DNA from: Labia minor
Taxonomy: Eukaryota > Arthropoda > Insecta > Dermaptera > Spongiphoridae
Assembly (NCBI GenBank): GCA_963082975.1
Contig: OY720346.1
Coordinates: 48,642,296-48,706,295, forward strand
DNA length: 64,000 nt
Reading direction: 5' to 3'
Part shown: positions 1-12,046 of the stretch, piece after piece
Layout of the letters: each line of letters begins with the position of its first letter
How positions within the stretch are numbered: position 1 is the first letter of the stretch
Translations under genes and position numbers: made by a program
The notes under the pieces: model-generated
Seen by the model: only the letters and a program-made list of their open reading frames with translations
Databases searched by the model: none
What the model was told of the DNA's origin: nothing

Positions 1-78
1 CTTATAAACCGTTTATTGTGTGACCTATTTATCGAAAATTTAAAATATACCTATTCAAGATAATAAATATAAAAAGGA

Positions 79-715
79 ATAAGTTGACCTGTGGCCAGGT
101 CTGAACCGACCGACGGTTTGAAGTAAATTAATTTCCAGCTACAGAAACAATTTCAAATAATTTTAATATATCTATTAATGTAATAAAAAACAGATAGGCA
201 TACATAAATAATAAATATAAACATTTTTAATTTTATTTTATTTATAATATATATGTAAGACCAGGCTGTGACGTCATGAATCGCTGGATGACGTCATATA
301 ATTTTAAATTAAGAAAAAACTAATAAATATGATTTTTCTCGAGGATAAAACTAATACAAAGTGCATGATTCGTGGTGATATGTAAAAAATCTCCTCATAT
401 GAAATTTGGTGTGAAAATAACCCTTCCCTTCCTATCGTCGATCGCTAATACTACCACTTCGAGCTTCCGGATTTGCACCAAAAGTTGATCAATTCATCCC
501 ACTGATGCATTAAGTAAATATACCAAATTTCATCAAAATCCGTTCAGCCGTTCAAGCTGTACACATCTATACGGACAGACGGACGGACAGACATCATGCT
601 AAAAATACTTTTTTCTGTTAAGAAAATGCATGATTCGTGGAGATATGTAAAAATCTCCACATGTGAAATTTGGTGTGAAAACAATACCTCCCTTACTATC
701 GTCGGTCGGTAAAAA
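79..715 (-). mobile_element. HINE-like repeat family A, copy 1
   Basis: Non-autonomous element with no coding capacity. Reading on the minus strand it begins TTTTTACCGACCGACG. It then has a block with AAATTTGGTGTGAAAA, a short GGACGGACAGAC microsatellite (571-592), a core with CCAAATTTCATC, two TGACGTCA palindromes (269-276, 289-296), an inverted copy of the start (accgaccgacg at 105-115 against cgtcggtcggt at 700-710), and a terminal hairpin GACCTG-TGGC-CAGGTC (86-101). Subterminal inverted repeats, a central microsatellite and a hairpin at one end are the hallmarks of Helentron-associated elements (HINE/DINE-1). At least seven other copies lie in this window. Repeat status is certain from the copies; the Helentron assignment is inferred from structure alone. 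Confidence 0.75.
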
Positions 716-719
716 GGAA

Positions 720-2125
720 AATAATAAATTAATTAATTTTATTTTATTTATTTTATCTATATGGAGAAATTAAGATATATTTCTACCAATTTTTAGATTT
801 ATTTATTTATTTTTTTAAATAAATATATTATTATACCTTATGTATTCGATAATGTTTAAATAAATTGTAATCTTGATAATTATTCGTATTGTTTTGTATT
901 GTTTAATTAGTTAATACATTGTATTATCTTATACCTACATCTTTAATGAATATATATACGAATATTTTTTATTATATTAACCATTTATATTTCTAATTCG
1001 TTTCGGTGAATGAGAGGACAACACAAATGAAAAGAAAAAAATAATTAAAAGAAAAAAAAAATACATTAACTCTGTCAGTTTAGGAAAAATATAATTTGAT
1101 TCTGGATTAATTTCCGGTTAGAAATACAGTCATTTGGATTACAATCAATTAAAATGTAAATTTTTCTTATTCCTGTCATTCTTATAATAGGGTTTAATCT
1201 ATCTATCGTATCTCGATGACGCTACTGAAGTTGAAAGTTTTTAACCGCAACAACCACATTCCTCCAACCGTTCCTATCCTGACCCACCCAATTATATCCA
1301 ATTTATATTCTCCTTGAACTCTCCTATCTGATTTTATATTATCTTCTCAATTCATTCATTGTTTACTCTTTCTCCCTGGTGATGGTTATTTAATTGATTT
1401 TTCATTGATAACTTTTCACTGATCTTTCTTCTCCCATTTGATCTAAATAACCCTGCAACCCTTAAAACATGCAACATAATAATAATTCTACAGTATAATA
1501 AATGTTTTGGATAAATCTATTCTTATTTTTTTTAAATATTCGTACAATAAAGTAATAATATTCTTATTTGTTTTCCAGAATAGAACGGTACAAATAAATA
1601 ATTAATTTAAAATATGACAGTTAAAGACAATTTAAAGAAGAAGAAAAACCAAGAAGAAGAGTTGAAGGGAGAGAAAGAAAGATATTACTAATCTACTCGA
1701 ATTTATTTTTAATTAGAATTGTTTAATATCATATTAATAATATAACAAAATTAAATGAGGGAGCAGAAGAGGAGGTTATAAATATTATACATTCCTAGAA
1801 TAAGAGAAATTGATTCAATTAATCATACAGGAAATGAATATATTATAACAGTTCTACTTCTCGCTTATCAAAGTTTGAAAAAATTAACATTTTGAATGAA
1901 TAGAGTTAGATAAATTAAAAAAAAAATTAATTAAGAGATACGTTAGTATTTTAGTATTTCAAAATCGTCAAATGAAATTAACATTCTCTCTCTCTCTCTC
2001 TTTGCCTCTCTATTTTGCAATTATTTTTTTTTAAATAAATTAAAAATATATTTATATTTATTTCTGTTAATTATATACATTTATATTTGGTTAAAATAAT
2101 ATTAACACACAAAGTGTTAACATAC
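720..2125. other. AT-rich stretch without gene
   Basis: No coding frame or RNA is supportable. It holds poly-A/T runs, a (CT)n tract at about 1984-2002 and a GC-richer patch at 1195-1480 with CAACAACCACATTCCTCC, which could be old LINE or unique sequence; I could not assign it. Confidence 0.5.
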
Positions 2126-2130
2126 AAAAT

Positions 2131-2640
2131 GTAGATTTCGAAAATGTAGAAAAGTTTAAATACATAGCATTTGTAATCAAGAAGCATAGTAATATTCGAG
2201 AATTTAAAGCGAGGTTGCAATCGGGAAACGCCTGTTATCATGCAGTAATGGGGCTTATCGCGTCAAAATTATTATCAAAGGTGATAAAAATTAAAATATA
2301 TAAAATAATTATCTTGCCGATTGTATTATATGGGTGTGAGGCATGGTCTATGACCTTAGGAGACGAGAGTAGATTTAGAGCCAAAGAAAGATGGGGTCAC
2401 CGAGGAATGGCGGAGACTGCATAAACGAGGAATTGCATGACCACTTTTCATCTTCAGATATAGTGAGAATTATAAAATCAAGAAGGCTGCGGTGGGCAGG
2501 GTATGTGGCTAGAATTGGAGATGAAAGAATGGCGAAAAATATATTGGTGGGGAGACCGAGGGGGAAAGGTCCGCTTGGAAGACCAAGGTTCCGTAGAGCT
2601 AGAGAGATAGATATTTGGTTCTTTCCAATGTCTATAGGGT
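2131..2640 (+). pseudogene. LINE reverse-transcriptase C-terminal relic 1
   Basis: Remnant of a non-LTR retrotransposon of the endonuclease/reverse-transcriptase type abundant in insects. From 2131 the frame reads VDFENVEKFKYIAF, then RLQSGNACYHAVMGL, then KIKIYKIIILPIVLYGCEAW, matching the region downstream of the reverse-transcriptase catalytic core (the usual IYKTIILPVVLYGCE block). The frame stops near 2422 after a shift. A second frame resumes with NEELHDHF, RRLRWAGYVAR and GRPRGKGPLGRP to about 2620. The catalytic YxDD region is absent, so it is a 5'-truncated dead copy. Two related tails lie on the minus strand at 27520-27949 and 46840-47215. This is clearly a mobile-element fragment, not a host gene; the exact clade is uncertain. 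Confidence 0.85.
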
Positions 2641-2649
2641 AACTCAAAA

Positions 2650-4623
2650 TAATAAATATAATTTCATTTAGATATATTATATAAACTATAGATATATGGT
2701 AGTGTATTTTAATTTTGTAAATTGTATGTGTATAAATGGAATTTTTGTGATCTTTCTAGCGTACCTTTTCTATTACAATCACCTAGAAATTATTTGAAAA
2801 TTGATCATGCGTCTATGATTTAAAATTTTTTTAGATGATTTAAAATTTGATTAAAGAAATACTTTAGTAAATTAACTGCAAATTTTGAGAATTTCTTTTT
2901 AATTTATATAACATTTTACTTTTTTGCTATTTTTATATGATATAAAAAAAAGAAAATATATTTTTGAAAAAAAAAATTGTACTATTTAATTTTTTTTGAA
3001 TTAATAAAATTATGAATAATTATAATTACCACAGAATGATCAGATCTCTTAAATAAATAAATTATGAGATAATTAATTGCACCAAGCAGAAATAAAATAT
3101 TTATCGATAATTTCTCTTAATTCAGTCTAAAAATGATTATCAATCAATAAAATTTTAAATTAAAGTTTAGATTTTAATGATAACGACTGGTTTAGATTTT
3201 CTTTTAAATCTATTTCCAATGAGAGACGAGTTGACCGTATAAGTGGTGGAGAATATATAAAAAAAATAATTATCGGAAATTAAACCATTATTAATTTGAA
3301 AAAATTATATTTTTGATTTTTGTTGTCAGACTTTAAATAGAAAATTCTTCTATTTTTTTGTTTTTTGTCTATATACTATTATAGCAATAAATAATTAATT
3401 GTTTCGTTAAATATAGTGGTATATATATCATTCTAAATATATAATATATAAATTTGCTTTTTTTTTGTTTTCAATTTAAATAATTTCAATTAATTATATA
3501 TTTTTTTTAATTTCCAATTTTTCATTGATGTATACTTCCAAATATTTCCATTCTAAGTGACCCAGATCCATTTAATTTCTATCCTTTCCCAATTCTCTCA
3601 TTTCAACCATTTTGTCTTCCAATAGGTTTTTCTCGAAATTTGATCCACATACTCAATCCAATAAACACCTTAAAATTTATCGCATATTTATTCATACATA
3701 ACTTTAGCTTGATCGATTTTCTAATGAATTATCTGTATTTTTTTTTATTTTTAAATGAAAAATATACGATAATAATAATAATAATAATGCAAAACTTTTA
3801 ATGAAATTTAAACTTTTTTGTGTGAATGTAATACTTTCCTTATTACAAATTTTAATGAGAATGCCCGAAAATGAAATTAAAAAAAAAACGTTGCACTGTG
3901 ATAATCTAATTTAGATTATTCGAAAGCCCTACACTTGATATAACGTACTATCAGCTAGTAAAAATCAAATTAATGCTTTTAATATAATAATTCATTTTTC
4001 AAACTCCCCCCACTCTCATGCACACACACACACAGACACAGTAAAAAGGAAATTAATGATTTTTTTTTTTATTTTATTTTATTTTTTTTTTTCGCTTTGA
4101 ATTAAAAGGTTTTTATCAGTGGCGTCTGATCTGTAGTAACACGCGCCCCCCTCTCTTAAATCGCTTTGTAATTATATTACAAAGGGCAGCTTGGAAATGA
4201 AGTTAAATGAAGCATCAATATTGAAAATGTTTGCATTATGAATATATAATTATGCGATTTTGAGGTCACGCAGTTTTTTCGGGCCTGCATATTGAAGTTG
4301 CTAAGGCAAACACAAAAAAAAAATCCTCCCACATTTTCTTCTTTTTTTATTATTCTTCCCTTTTCTTCCCCTCTCCATAACTCGTTTTTTAACGACCTTG
4401 ACATAGACACAGACACTGTTTAATAAAAAAATCTCATATTGCCAACAAGATATTATTAAAATCTTTTATATATAAAAAAACGCATCAATAAAAAGATAAA
4501 GTGAAGGGGAGAAAATGGAATTATATTATATATTGGACATATGGGGGATGCAACTTAAGATAAGATTATAAGAAAACATTTATTGAAAATATTTTATCAT
4601 TATCACATTAATACTAATATACG

Positions 4624-4656
<33 letters not shown>

Positions 4657-5175
4657 CACTAATTCAATATGAAGTTTAAAATAAATAAAAATCTTGTAAT
4701 TAAATAAGATTCACAGAAATTGATATGCATGTCTTACTTATTTAATTTAGTTAAATAAATAATTAATTCAAATTTATTATATGTTGTTACTATTATATAA
4801 AGTACCTGAAACACCGAGCTTTAACAAATTTATATAATTTATTATTATAAACTTTAAAAATTTTACAATCTTTTAATTATTTATTACAATTGTTAAATGG
4901 GTTTTCTAAAAATGACCCAACAAAAGTTTGTTTCCTAAAAAGGTACTAATTAATTAAAATAACTTGATTTCCATTTCAAGATGAAAATATATTCAAATTT
5001 ACTTGATCAAATATTTGATCCTATATATATATATGTTGTTCTAATTAGATGACTTCAGTTATATATTTTTCTAAGTAGTAATAGCTTATAGACTGTTTCG
5101 ACTATACTACCACACACACAAGGATTACTACTGATAATAATATAAATTCTGAAATTATATTGACACCTGTACTAT
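2650..5175. other. AT-rich gene-free stretch with microsatellites
   Basis: Contains (ATA)n near 3768-3787, (CA)n at 4020-4036 and (AT)n at 4624-4652. A 19-bp perfect palindrome of two inverted TAATCT sites lies at 3901-3919. A C-rich tract occurs at 4005-4020 and a GC-richer patch at 4120-4160. No gene seen. Confidence 0.5.
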
Positions 5176-5285
5176 TAATTTTCAAGGGATCTCTCAAATA
5201 TAACGCATGCATTTAAATTAAAAATGATGACAAAATTAAAAATTAAATGCAAGTGTTTTATTTGAAAGATCCCTAAAAAATTAAT
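5174..5285. repeat. Small imperfect foldback sequence
   Basis: TTCAAGGGATCTCTCAAATA near 5182 is mirrored by TTTGAAAGATCCCTAAAAA near 5260, with GCATGCATTTAA and TTAAATGCAAG further in, giving an imperfect hairpin of roughly 110 bp. It could be a very short MITE or relic; no flanking duplication was established. Confidence 0.4.
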
Positions 5286-5510
5286 TAACTAATTCATTTT
5301 AATTAGGCTCTTTATTCAAAGTAACTAGACCATTGTTGTTTAAGTGAAAAATTATTTTATAATTTTTAGTGCATTTATAAATAAAACACTGTAACTAAAT
5401 TTTTTTTAATTATTTATTTTATCAGATCTCTAAATATTCAATTATCTCTCAAGATCGAACCAACCAATTCCATCCAATTCCAATTTGCTCCTAATTCCCT
5501 CATATATAAT

Positions 5511-6210
5511 TTTTACCGACCGACGATAGTAAGGGAGGTATTGTTTTCACACCAAATTTCACATGTGGAGATTTTTACATATCTCCACGAATCATGCATT
5601 TTCTAAACAGAAAAAAGTATTTTTAGCATGATGTCTGTCCGTCCGTCTGTCCGTCTGTCCGTCTGTCCGTCCGTCTGTCCGTCCGTCTGTCCGTCTGTCC
5701 GTCCGTATAGATGTGTACAGCCTGAACGGCTCAACCGATTTTGATGAAATTTGGTATATTTACTTAATCCATCAGTGGGATTAATTGATCAACTTTTGGT
5801 GCAAATCCGTGAACCGGAAGTGGTAGTATTAGCGATCGACGATTGGAAGGGAAGGGTTATTTTCACACCAAATTTCACATGAGGAGATTTTTTTATATAT
5901 CACCACGAATCATGCACTTTGTATTGGTTTTATCCTCGGGAAAATCATATTTATTAGTTTTTTCTTGATTTAAAATTATATGACGTCATCCAGCCATTCA
6001 TGACGTCACAGCCTGGTCTTACATATAAATATATACATATATTATAAATAAAATAAAATTAAAAATATTTATGTTATATGCCTATATGTTTTTTATTACA
6101 TTAATAGATATATTAAAATTATTTGAAATTGTTTCTGTAGCTGGAAATTAATTTACTTCAAACCGTCGCGACGCGTCGGTCGGTTCGGACCTGGCCACAG
6201 GTCAACTTAT
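5511..6210 (+). mobile_element. HINE-like repeat family A, copy 2
   Basis: Complete copy reading TTTTACCGACCGACGATAG at the left and GGACCTGGCCACAGGTCAAC at the right. It has the longest internal minisatellite of the family: alternating CTGTCCGT and CCGTCTGT units at about 5633-5706. The TGACGTCA pair is at 5981-5988 and 6001-6008. The right subterminal repeat carries a small GCGACGCGTCG insertion next to CGGTCGGTT near 6165. No coding frame. Confidence 0.75.
5633..5706 (+). repeat. CTGTCCGTCCGT minisatellite inside family A
   Basis: About 70 bp of tandem CCGT/CTGT tetramers. The same position holds only 20-30 bp in other family A copies, so the array has expanded here by slippage or unequal exchange. 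Confidence 0.9.
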
Positions 6211-6214
6211 TTTT

Positions 6215-6732
6215 TATATTATTATTCCAGCCCATTAATGAAGAAATTCTAGTCCTTTCCACTTAATCAAGATTCCTTTCTTCTTCTTAAGGGTCTAGAT
6301 TATTTTAATAAAACAATCTAGATTCTAGATTCTAAATTTTAAAAATATTTAATTTAGCTATTTCTAATCACTCTATTTGATATGAATGAAGTACCACTGG
6401 CTTATTTATCTTTACTTTATGCTATTATTATTATTAATAATATTATTAATAATATTCATCTTGAAATTACTCTAATTTAATTTATATTAACCTCCTACAT
6501 TTTATTACATTTTCACTCTCGTATTTAATTAATTTCATTGAACTTTGCTTATCCTAGAGCTATCAAAAACCAATTTTTTTCCAATTTATTTAAATTTAAT
6601 GAAAAGGGTTGGATCGGAGGTGGGGATGATTAGAGAGAGAGAAATTATTTTATCCCTATTTCAAACATTTCCAAATTTCTCTTAATTAAATTATTTAATC
6701 GTATACTGTTTTATAAACAATATAATATAACA

Positions 6733-6763
<31 letters not shown>

Positions 6764-8340
6764 GAGAGATAACGAATATATATAAATAAAAAAAAATTAT
6801 TTAAATCAAATGAACGTTTATTTTATTATGATTATAAATATTTGTTTGATGTTAACTAATCCGCCTTGTTCAAATAAACAATTATTTATTCAATTAATTG
6901 TTCTCTGTGTAATTAAATGAACTATAAACAGATATTTATCGACATAATATTATAATATGTAGAATAAAAACAAAAAAAAAATGAGTTGAATTTTACTAAC
7001 AAAACTGGTATGAGAACATTGAACTAAAATTTTAAATGATATAATAATATATAATAACAATTTTTTAAAAAGGTTTTATAGTATATCAATTAAAATATTT
7101 TTAACTATTATTTTAACATTGTTATAAAGATTTAAGGCTTGGTCCATCTTTTAAATAAACGAAAATAGATTCATGGATTTTAAAAATAATTGTGTAATGT
7201 GTAACAAATATGGATGATATTAATTGGAATTGATAAAGTTTGCAATATATATTTCAAACTTATTTTCATAAATTTGTTTTCAAATGTAGATAAAATTACA
7301 ATTATCAGAAAGGTTCCTAAAGATCGAATATTTTACTCAAAGGGGAGAAAAAAAAATTTTATTAAAAAGTTTATTTATGGGAAAACCAATAGGGAAAATG
7401 ACTATCTGTAACACACTAAGAATTAAATTTGAAACTGACATAAAAATTAAATATAAAAGAAGTAGGGTTTTATTACAAATTGTGAATGGAGGTGAGTGGT
7501 TTATTTAAGAGATTATTTTAGAGGAATGTGTGAAAAATATTATTTCCTAACATCCATTTATTCACACCGGAAAAAGAAAAATTTGAATATATGCTGTTAT
7601 AAAGACTGAAGATTCTTTAATGTTGTATTGTATAATAGAACATGGTCATAATACACTTTCACATTTATATTTCCCGTTTTATTAATGGCGCGTGCATTAA
7701 AAATACTGATTATATTATTTATTTATTTATTATTGATAATTTTTACATTGAATATAAGTTTTTATGATTTTATCTAAGTCTAATTCAGAGAATATAAGTA
7801 AATATAGAATAGAGAGAGAGAGAAAATAGCATATTCCTCCTGGAACTAAAAATAGTATATAATTTCATTGTATTTATTATTATTAGATCTTATTGGTCTG
7901 GATTATTATAATTTATATTTAATATAATATATAAAATATTCTTTATTATACAATATAAATATTATATGTATTATTGTGATTGTCGGATTTAGGTTTGAGT
8001 AATAATATTAGTATAAATTTGTGTATTGTTATCGTTTATATAAAAAGAGACAAGCATCGATTGAGTTCCTCTCAACTCCCTCCCTCCCTTCTCTTTCAAT
8101 ATAAACTAAAATGATTTGAAACTGCACAAGGAAATTGCATCGGATATTCTAGTATAGATTCATTGTATTGAAACTATAGAGAGAGAGACACAAGAGAATT
8201 GGGATTTATTTATATATAGTGTATATCTAGAGAGAGAGATATCTGTATATTTTGCATCTATCTGTAGTAAGTGTTTAATGCAAATGGATGTCTCTGTCTA
8301 TGTGGATATATATATATATATATATGTTTCATTTAAAATA
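6215..8340. other. AT-rich gene-free stretch
   Basis: Contains an (AG)n array at 6731-6760, further GAGA tracts at 7812, 8180 and 8230, and an (AT)n tract near 8310-8325. The 65-residue open frame at 7214 is lysine- and isoleucine-rich and looks like chance. Nothing else recognised. Confidence 0.5.
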
Positions 8341-8344
8341 ATTG

Positions 8345-8480
8345 AATCCAAAATTGCCTGACTAAACCCCCGCATCCCCTGGATCAGCTTATCAAGTTAA
8401 ATTAATAGCCTGTTGCAATTCCTTCAGGGTAATTTCGAATAAATTGTTGTATCCACGCGTTATTTACCCACCAGATGTTG
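8345..8480. other. Candidate conserved non-coding block
   Basis: Sequence of normal complexity and higher GC than its surroundings: CCCCTGGATCAGCTTATCAA, then GCAATTCCTTCAGGGTAATTT, then TATCCACGCGTTATTTACCC. It has no open frame and no copy elsewhere in the window. It could equally be unique decayed repeat. Confidence 0.3.
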
Positions 8481-8732
8481 ACGATTAAAACAAAAACAAC
8501 AACAACAAAATGCACGATTTGTGAATGTCTCTCTTGCAAAAACTTAGCTAGTGGTTATATTTTTTTTGTTTTTATTTTTTTAGTTTATTCAATTTAAAAC
8601 AAAAGTTCAGGCAATAATTAAGCTTATTTGTTTATTAGCAAAATTCTTTTGTTTATAATTATGAATTAAATTTTACTTATACCTAAGTATAAAAATATTA
8701 AATATTCTACCCAAAAAAAAAAAATTAAAAAT

Positions 8733-9335
8733 CGGGAGTGTCCTCCCCTAGACTTTCCCGCATATAAATAGGTAATTAGGTTATTATTATTATGTTCTAA
8801 CAACAATAAAAATAAACAAACTAATTAATTTAAATTATAAAGTAAAATGGTTTAACACTATTATATATATTTATAATTTACACCTAACGCTACTTGTATA
8901 GGTAAAATGTCACTTCCGGTAGTCAGATCATGATGAAATTTGGTATCTGGATCTATTTTTAAATCTATATACAAAATATGAAGCAAATATCTCGAAGCAA
9001 ACTGGTACTTTACTTGAAAGGTAAACGCAACCAGAGCAGGTAAAGTACCACTTCCGGTTAACCGATTTTGACGAAATTTTGATAGAAATCTACAAACTGT
9101 GAATAATATCGGTGTACCAAATTTCGAAGTCCTAGGTTGTGATTAGTTTCTGAGTAAATTTGCTCACAGACAAACATTACATACATCCATACATACACAC
9201 ACACAGACATAATTCGAAAAATGGTATTTTCCGACTCAGGGAGGTCTAAAACGTCAAGATCTATCGAAATCTCGAAGTCGAAATTTTTGACGATTCCGAT
9301 ACTTCCCTTATACGAAGTATGCGGGAAAGTAAAAA
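8733..9335 (-). mobile_element. HINE-like repeat family B, copy 1
   Basis: Same plan as family A with unrelated ends. A hairpin GGGAG-TGTC-CTCCC (8734-8747) is followed by subterminal repeat ACTTTCCCGCAT (8752-8763), whose exact complement ATGCGGGAAAGT lies at 9319-9330. The interior has two CCGGAAGT-type blocks, the shared TGATGAAATTTGGTATC core and a short ACATACATCCATACAT microsatellite (about 9178-9205). The open frames over 9058-9424 are by-products of this repeat. A second copy, interrupted by family A, is at 43456-44663. Confidence 0.75.
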
Positions 9336-9470
9336 ACAACGAATCAAAATCTTGTTTTAAAACTATTTTAAATTATTTATTTAATATTATATATTTATTA
9401 TTTAGGTTGTCAAGTACGAAATGAAGCAAAAAATACACCTAAATGAATGTCCAATAAAAACTTTTTAGTT

Positions 9471-10135
9471 TTAGTCAAAGTATGCACTCAAATTATCAAT
9501 ACGCTTTTGATATCTAGAACCTCTATTTATTGATCTCTTTGGTGTAGAATCCTGGATAGCACGAGCTGATGATTTTTTGACACGCCTTTGACACGCAATA
9601 CTTCTTATCATTTCGTCTAATTGATAACAGTAAACATCCGTGGTGAACGATTGTCCAAGTTTCATAAAGCTATGGTGGATGACACCTGAGGCAGACCACC
9701 AAACAGAGACCTTCAGCCTCTTCTGGAAGATATCTCGTTTTAGAAAGTGTTTTAGTGGTTCATCTTTGTCCAACCATTGCGATGACCGTTTGCGATTATC
9801 GAACAAGATCTATTTTTCATAACACTTAATAATTCGATTGATAAATGCTTCGGATTTATTGCGAGAAAGAAGAGAAAGACATACTTCAAGTCCTCATTCT
9901 TTTTGTGCATCAGTCAATTCATGAGGTATCCACTTGTCCAACTTTTTCACTTTACCGATTCGCTTCTACAGAACAACATTACCATGTTAACCACGTGGTT
10001 CATAAGACAGGTCGAAATCTCCCGAAAGAAATTATTCAAACCAACAAGCTACATTCGCGTTTGTAGCCACTTGAATACCGAATACAATAATGCTGTTGGA
10101 ACTCATATATCATCAACACACGAATTTCGCTGATT
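9471..10135 (-). pseudogene. Mariner (irritans-like) transposase relic
   Basis: Decayed transposase on the minus strand. Order from the right: FLSGDFDLSYEPRG (the DNA-binding to linker region, near 10010), LDKWIPHELTDAQKE (about 9940), then LFDNRKRSSQWLDKDE and KVSVWWSASGVIHHSF and VYCYQLDEM, ending in the usual C-terminal YFD at 9471. All are standard landmarks of irritans-group mariners. Stops interrupt it near 9895 and elsewhere. The stretch that should carry the second and third catalytic aspartates is missing: after QLDEM it jumps to the C-terminus. It is therefore internally deleted and inactive. Terminal repeats were not convincingly found. Confidence 0.85.
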
Positions 10136-10139
10136 TTGT

Positions 10140-10832
10140 CTTAATCGTCTATACTAAAAAACTATTGCAATTTTTTTCAAAATGTAATATATGACCTAAA
10201 AAGAGGCAAAGGTGTATCTTTCACACAAAAAACAAATTATGTCAAAATAGGGCTTCCAAATGAGATTTTTTTGCGATTGAAATAAAAAACTTGTGAAAGA
10301 TTTATTTAAATTTTATGTTATTTAAAAAAAAAAAATAGTAAATAATGTATTATATTAAATTTTTACCCCATATTAAAATTCTCAAATTATTAATCATAAC
10401 AAATCGATTATTATATTATATTATTATTGTTTTTAGGTTTCCCAATAAATTATGACACTTTTGTTTTAAAAATTTTTGATAAAATCCATTTTTATTCTTT
10501 TTCCTAATTAATTAGTTAAAATAAATAAATAAAATTAAAAAAATAATTATTTTGTTTGTAAAACGTAAATTAAAAATGAAAATTTCAGCGGTAATGTCTT
10601 GTGCCTCTAGTGGTGAGTTCAAGAACGAGCATCCAGTACTGTTTTTGTTATGGGAAGCCATTTTATGTAGTACATTCTATTACGATAATTCGTTAATAAA
10701 TTTTTTGTTTTTTTACTTTTTTTATGTCTATTTGTTTATCTTCTCCACTTTATTTAATTGTTAGTACTACTACACTTGTATATTTTATTACATTTCAATT
10801 TACAATTTATAAATAATTTAATTTAATTAAAA
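10140..10832. other. AT-rich gene-free stretch
   Basis: Poly-A/T-rich DNA between the mariner relic and the long inverted-repeat element. The 70-residue frame at 10552 is phenylalanine-rich and not credible as a gene. Confidence 0.45.
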
Positions 10833-11683
10833 AATACTTTATATAAAAAAAAAACTTTTTTAAAAAACCACGTTTTTAACGCACTAAAAAGAAGAAAATA
10901 ATTTTTCTGAAACCCCATAGGTACTGACATTACAAACAAGAGATATGATTTGAAGAAAATTTTCTATAACGTAAAACGTGGGGCGCAACTATGGCTAAAA
11001 TATTCTGTATCGTATAAAAATTTATAAATAAATGTTATTAGGTACAAATTAATAGGATAAATGAATTCATATTTTAATTAGCTTCAAAAAGTAAAGCTTA
11101 TAACTTATCGAAATTTTTAAAAGAGGTAAATTTAATTTATGAAAAGATTACCTTTAGATTACTAATAATATTCACTTTTAAAAAATTCTGATAAAAAATG
11201 ACATCCTAACAATATTCTGGTAAATAATATAAGAAATTTAACTTGAAGAAATCTAAAACTAAATTTTGCTACTGCAAAACTTCTAGCAAATATTTAATAT
11301 TTATGTTAATAAAATTTCTAAAGTGTAAATTGAAGATGTTTATTTAATATTAAGGAATTAATTTTCCAAAAAAAATTTACATTAATAAAAGTATTCTGTT
11401 GGATTACTAATAATATTCCCTTTTACAAAAAGTCTGGTAAAAAATATAAAACTTAAAATATAAATCCATGGATATTGAAATAAATTAATCAAAGAAATTA
11501 TATTGCATTTAAAAAATTTATTATTATTTGCGCCCCACGTTTTACGTTATAGAAAATTTTCTTCAAATCATATCTCTTGTTTGTAATGTCAGTACCTATG
11601 GGGTTTCAGAAAAATTATTTTCTTCTTTTTAGTGCGTTAAAAACGTGGTTTTTTAAAAAAGTTTTTTTTTTATATAAAGTATT
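10833..11683. mobile_element. Snapback MITE with perfect 156-bp inverted arms
   Basis: The left arm 10833-10988 and right arm 11528-11683 are exact reverse complements over 156 bp by direct comparison, including two homopolymer runs. Arm landmarks are ACTTTATATA at the outer edge, CCACGTTTTTAACGCAC, AACCCCATAGGTACTGAC (in part) and ACGTGGGGCGCAA at the inner edge. The 539-bp loop is non-coding and holds an imperfect direct repeat (GATTACTAATAATATTC near 11158 and 11404). Both arm ends include a TA, so a TA duplication is possible but not proven. The perfect arms imply a recent insertion or gene conversion between arms. A diverged single arm is at 25495-25615. Confidence 0.85.
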
Positions 11684-12046
11684 ATTTTCTACTTTTTAGT
11701 CTTCATATATTGCAATCGATTTCACTTGACCTATACTACTTTTAAGTTTTTTGATTGACTTTAATAGTCATGAAATACTATTATCCTGAAAGTAATAAAT
11801 TTAAATTGAATTATAAAGAGAAATTTTTAAATTTGTCATATTTTAATTCTTTATTGCCTAAAACTCATCATAAATTTAAATTTTGTTTTCTAAATTACAG
11901 TACAAAACATTAATATACCTTCTTTCAAATTTATTTACATTTTAAATATTATACATATTATATTATTCTTTTAACGGGTTTTTAACGGTTTTTTTCAAAT
12001 TTAAATATTTACACTTTTTGTTTTGATTTTCCCATACAAAATTATA

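Noticed and set aside
5633..5706. CRISPR-like array of short repeats
   Set aside because: Contiguous tetramer minisatellite without unique spacers, in a eukaryotic mobile element.
9058..9424. Open frames overlapping on both strands, also seen at 43451-43854
   Set aside because: Same family B repeat read in either direction; similarity between them reflects repeat copies, not protein conservation.
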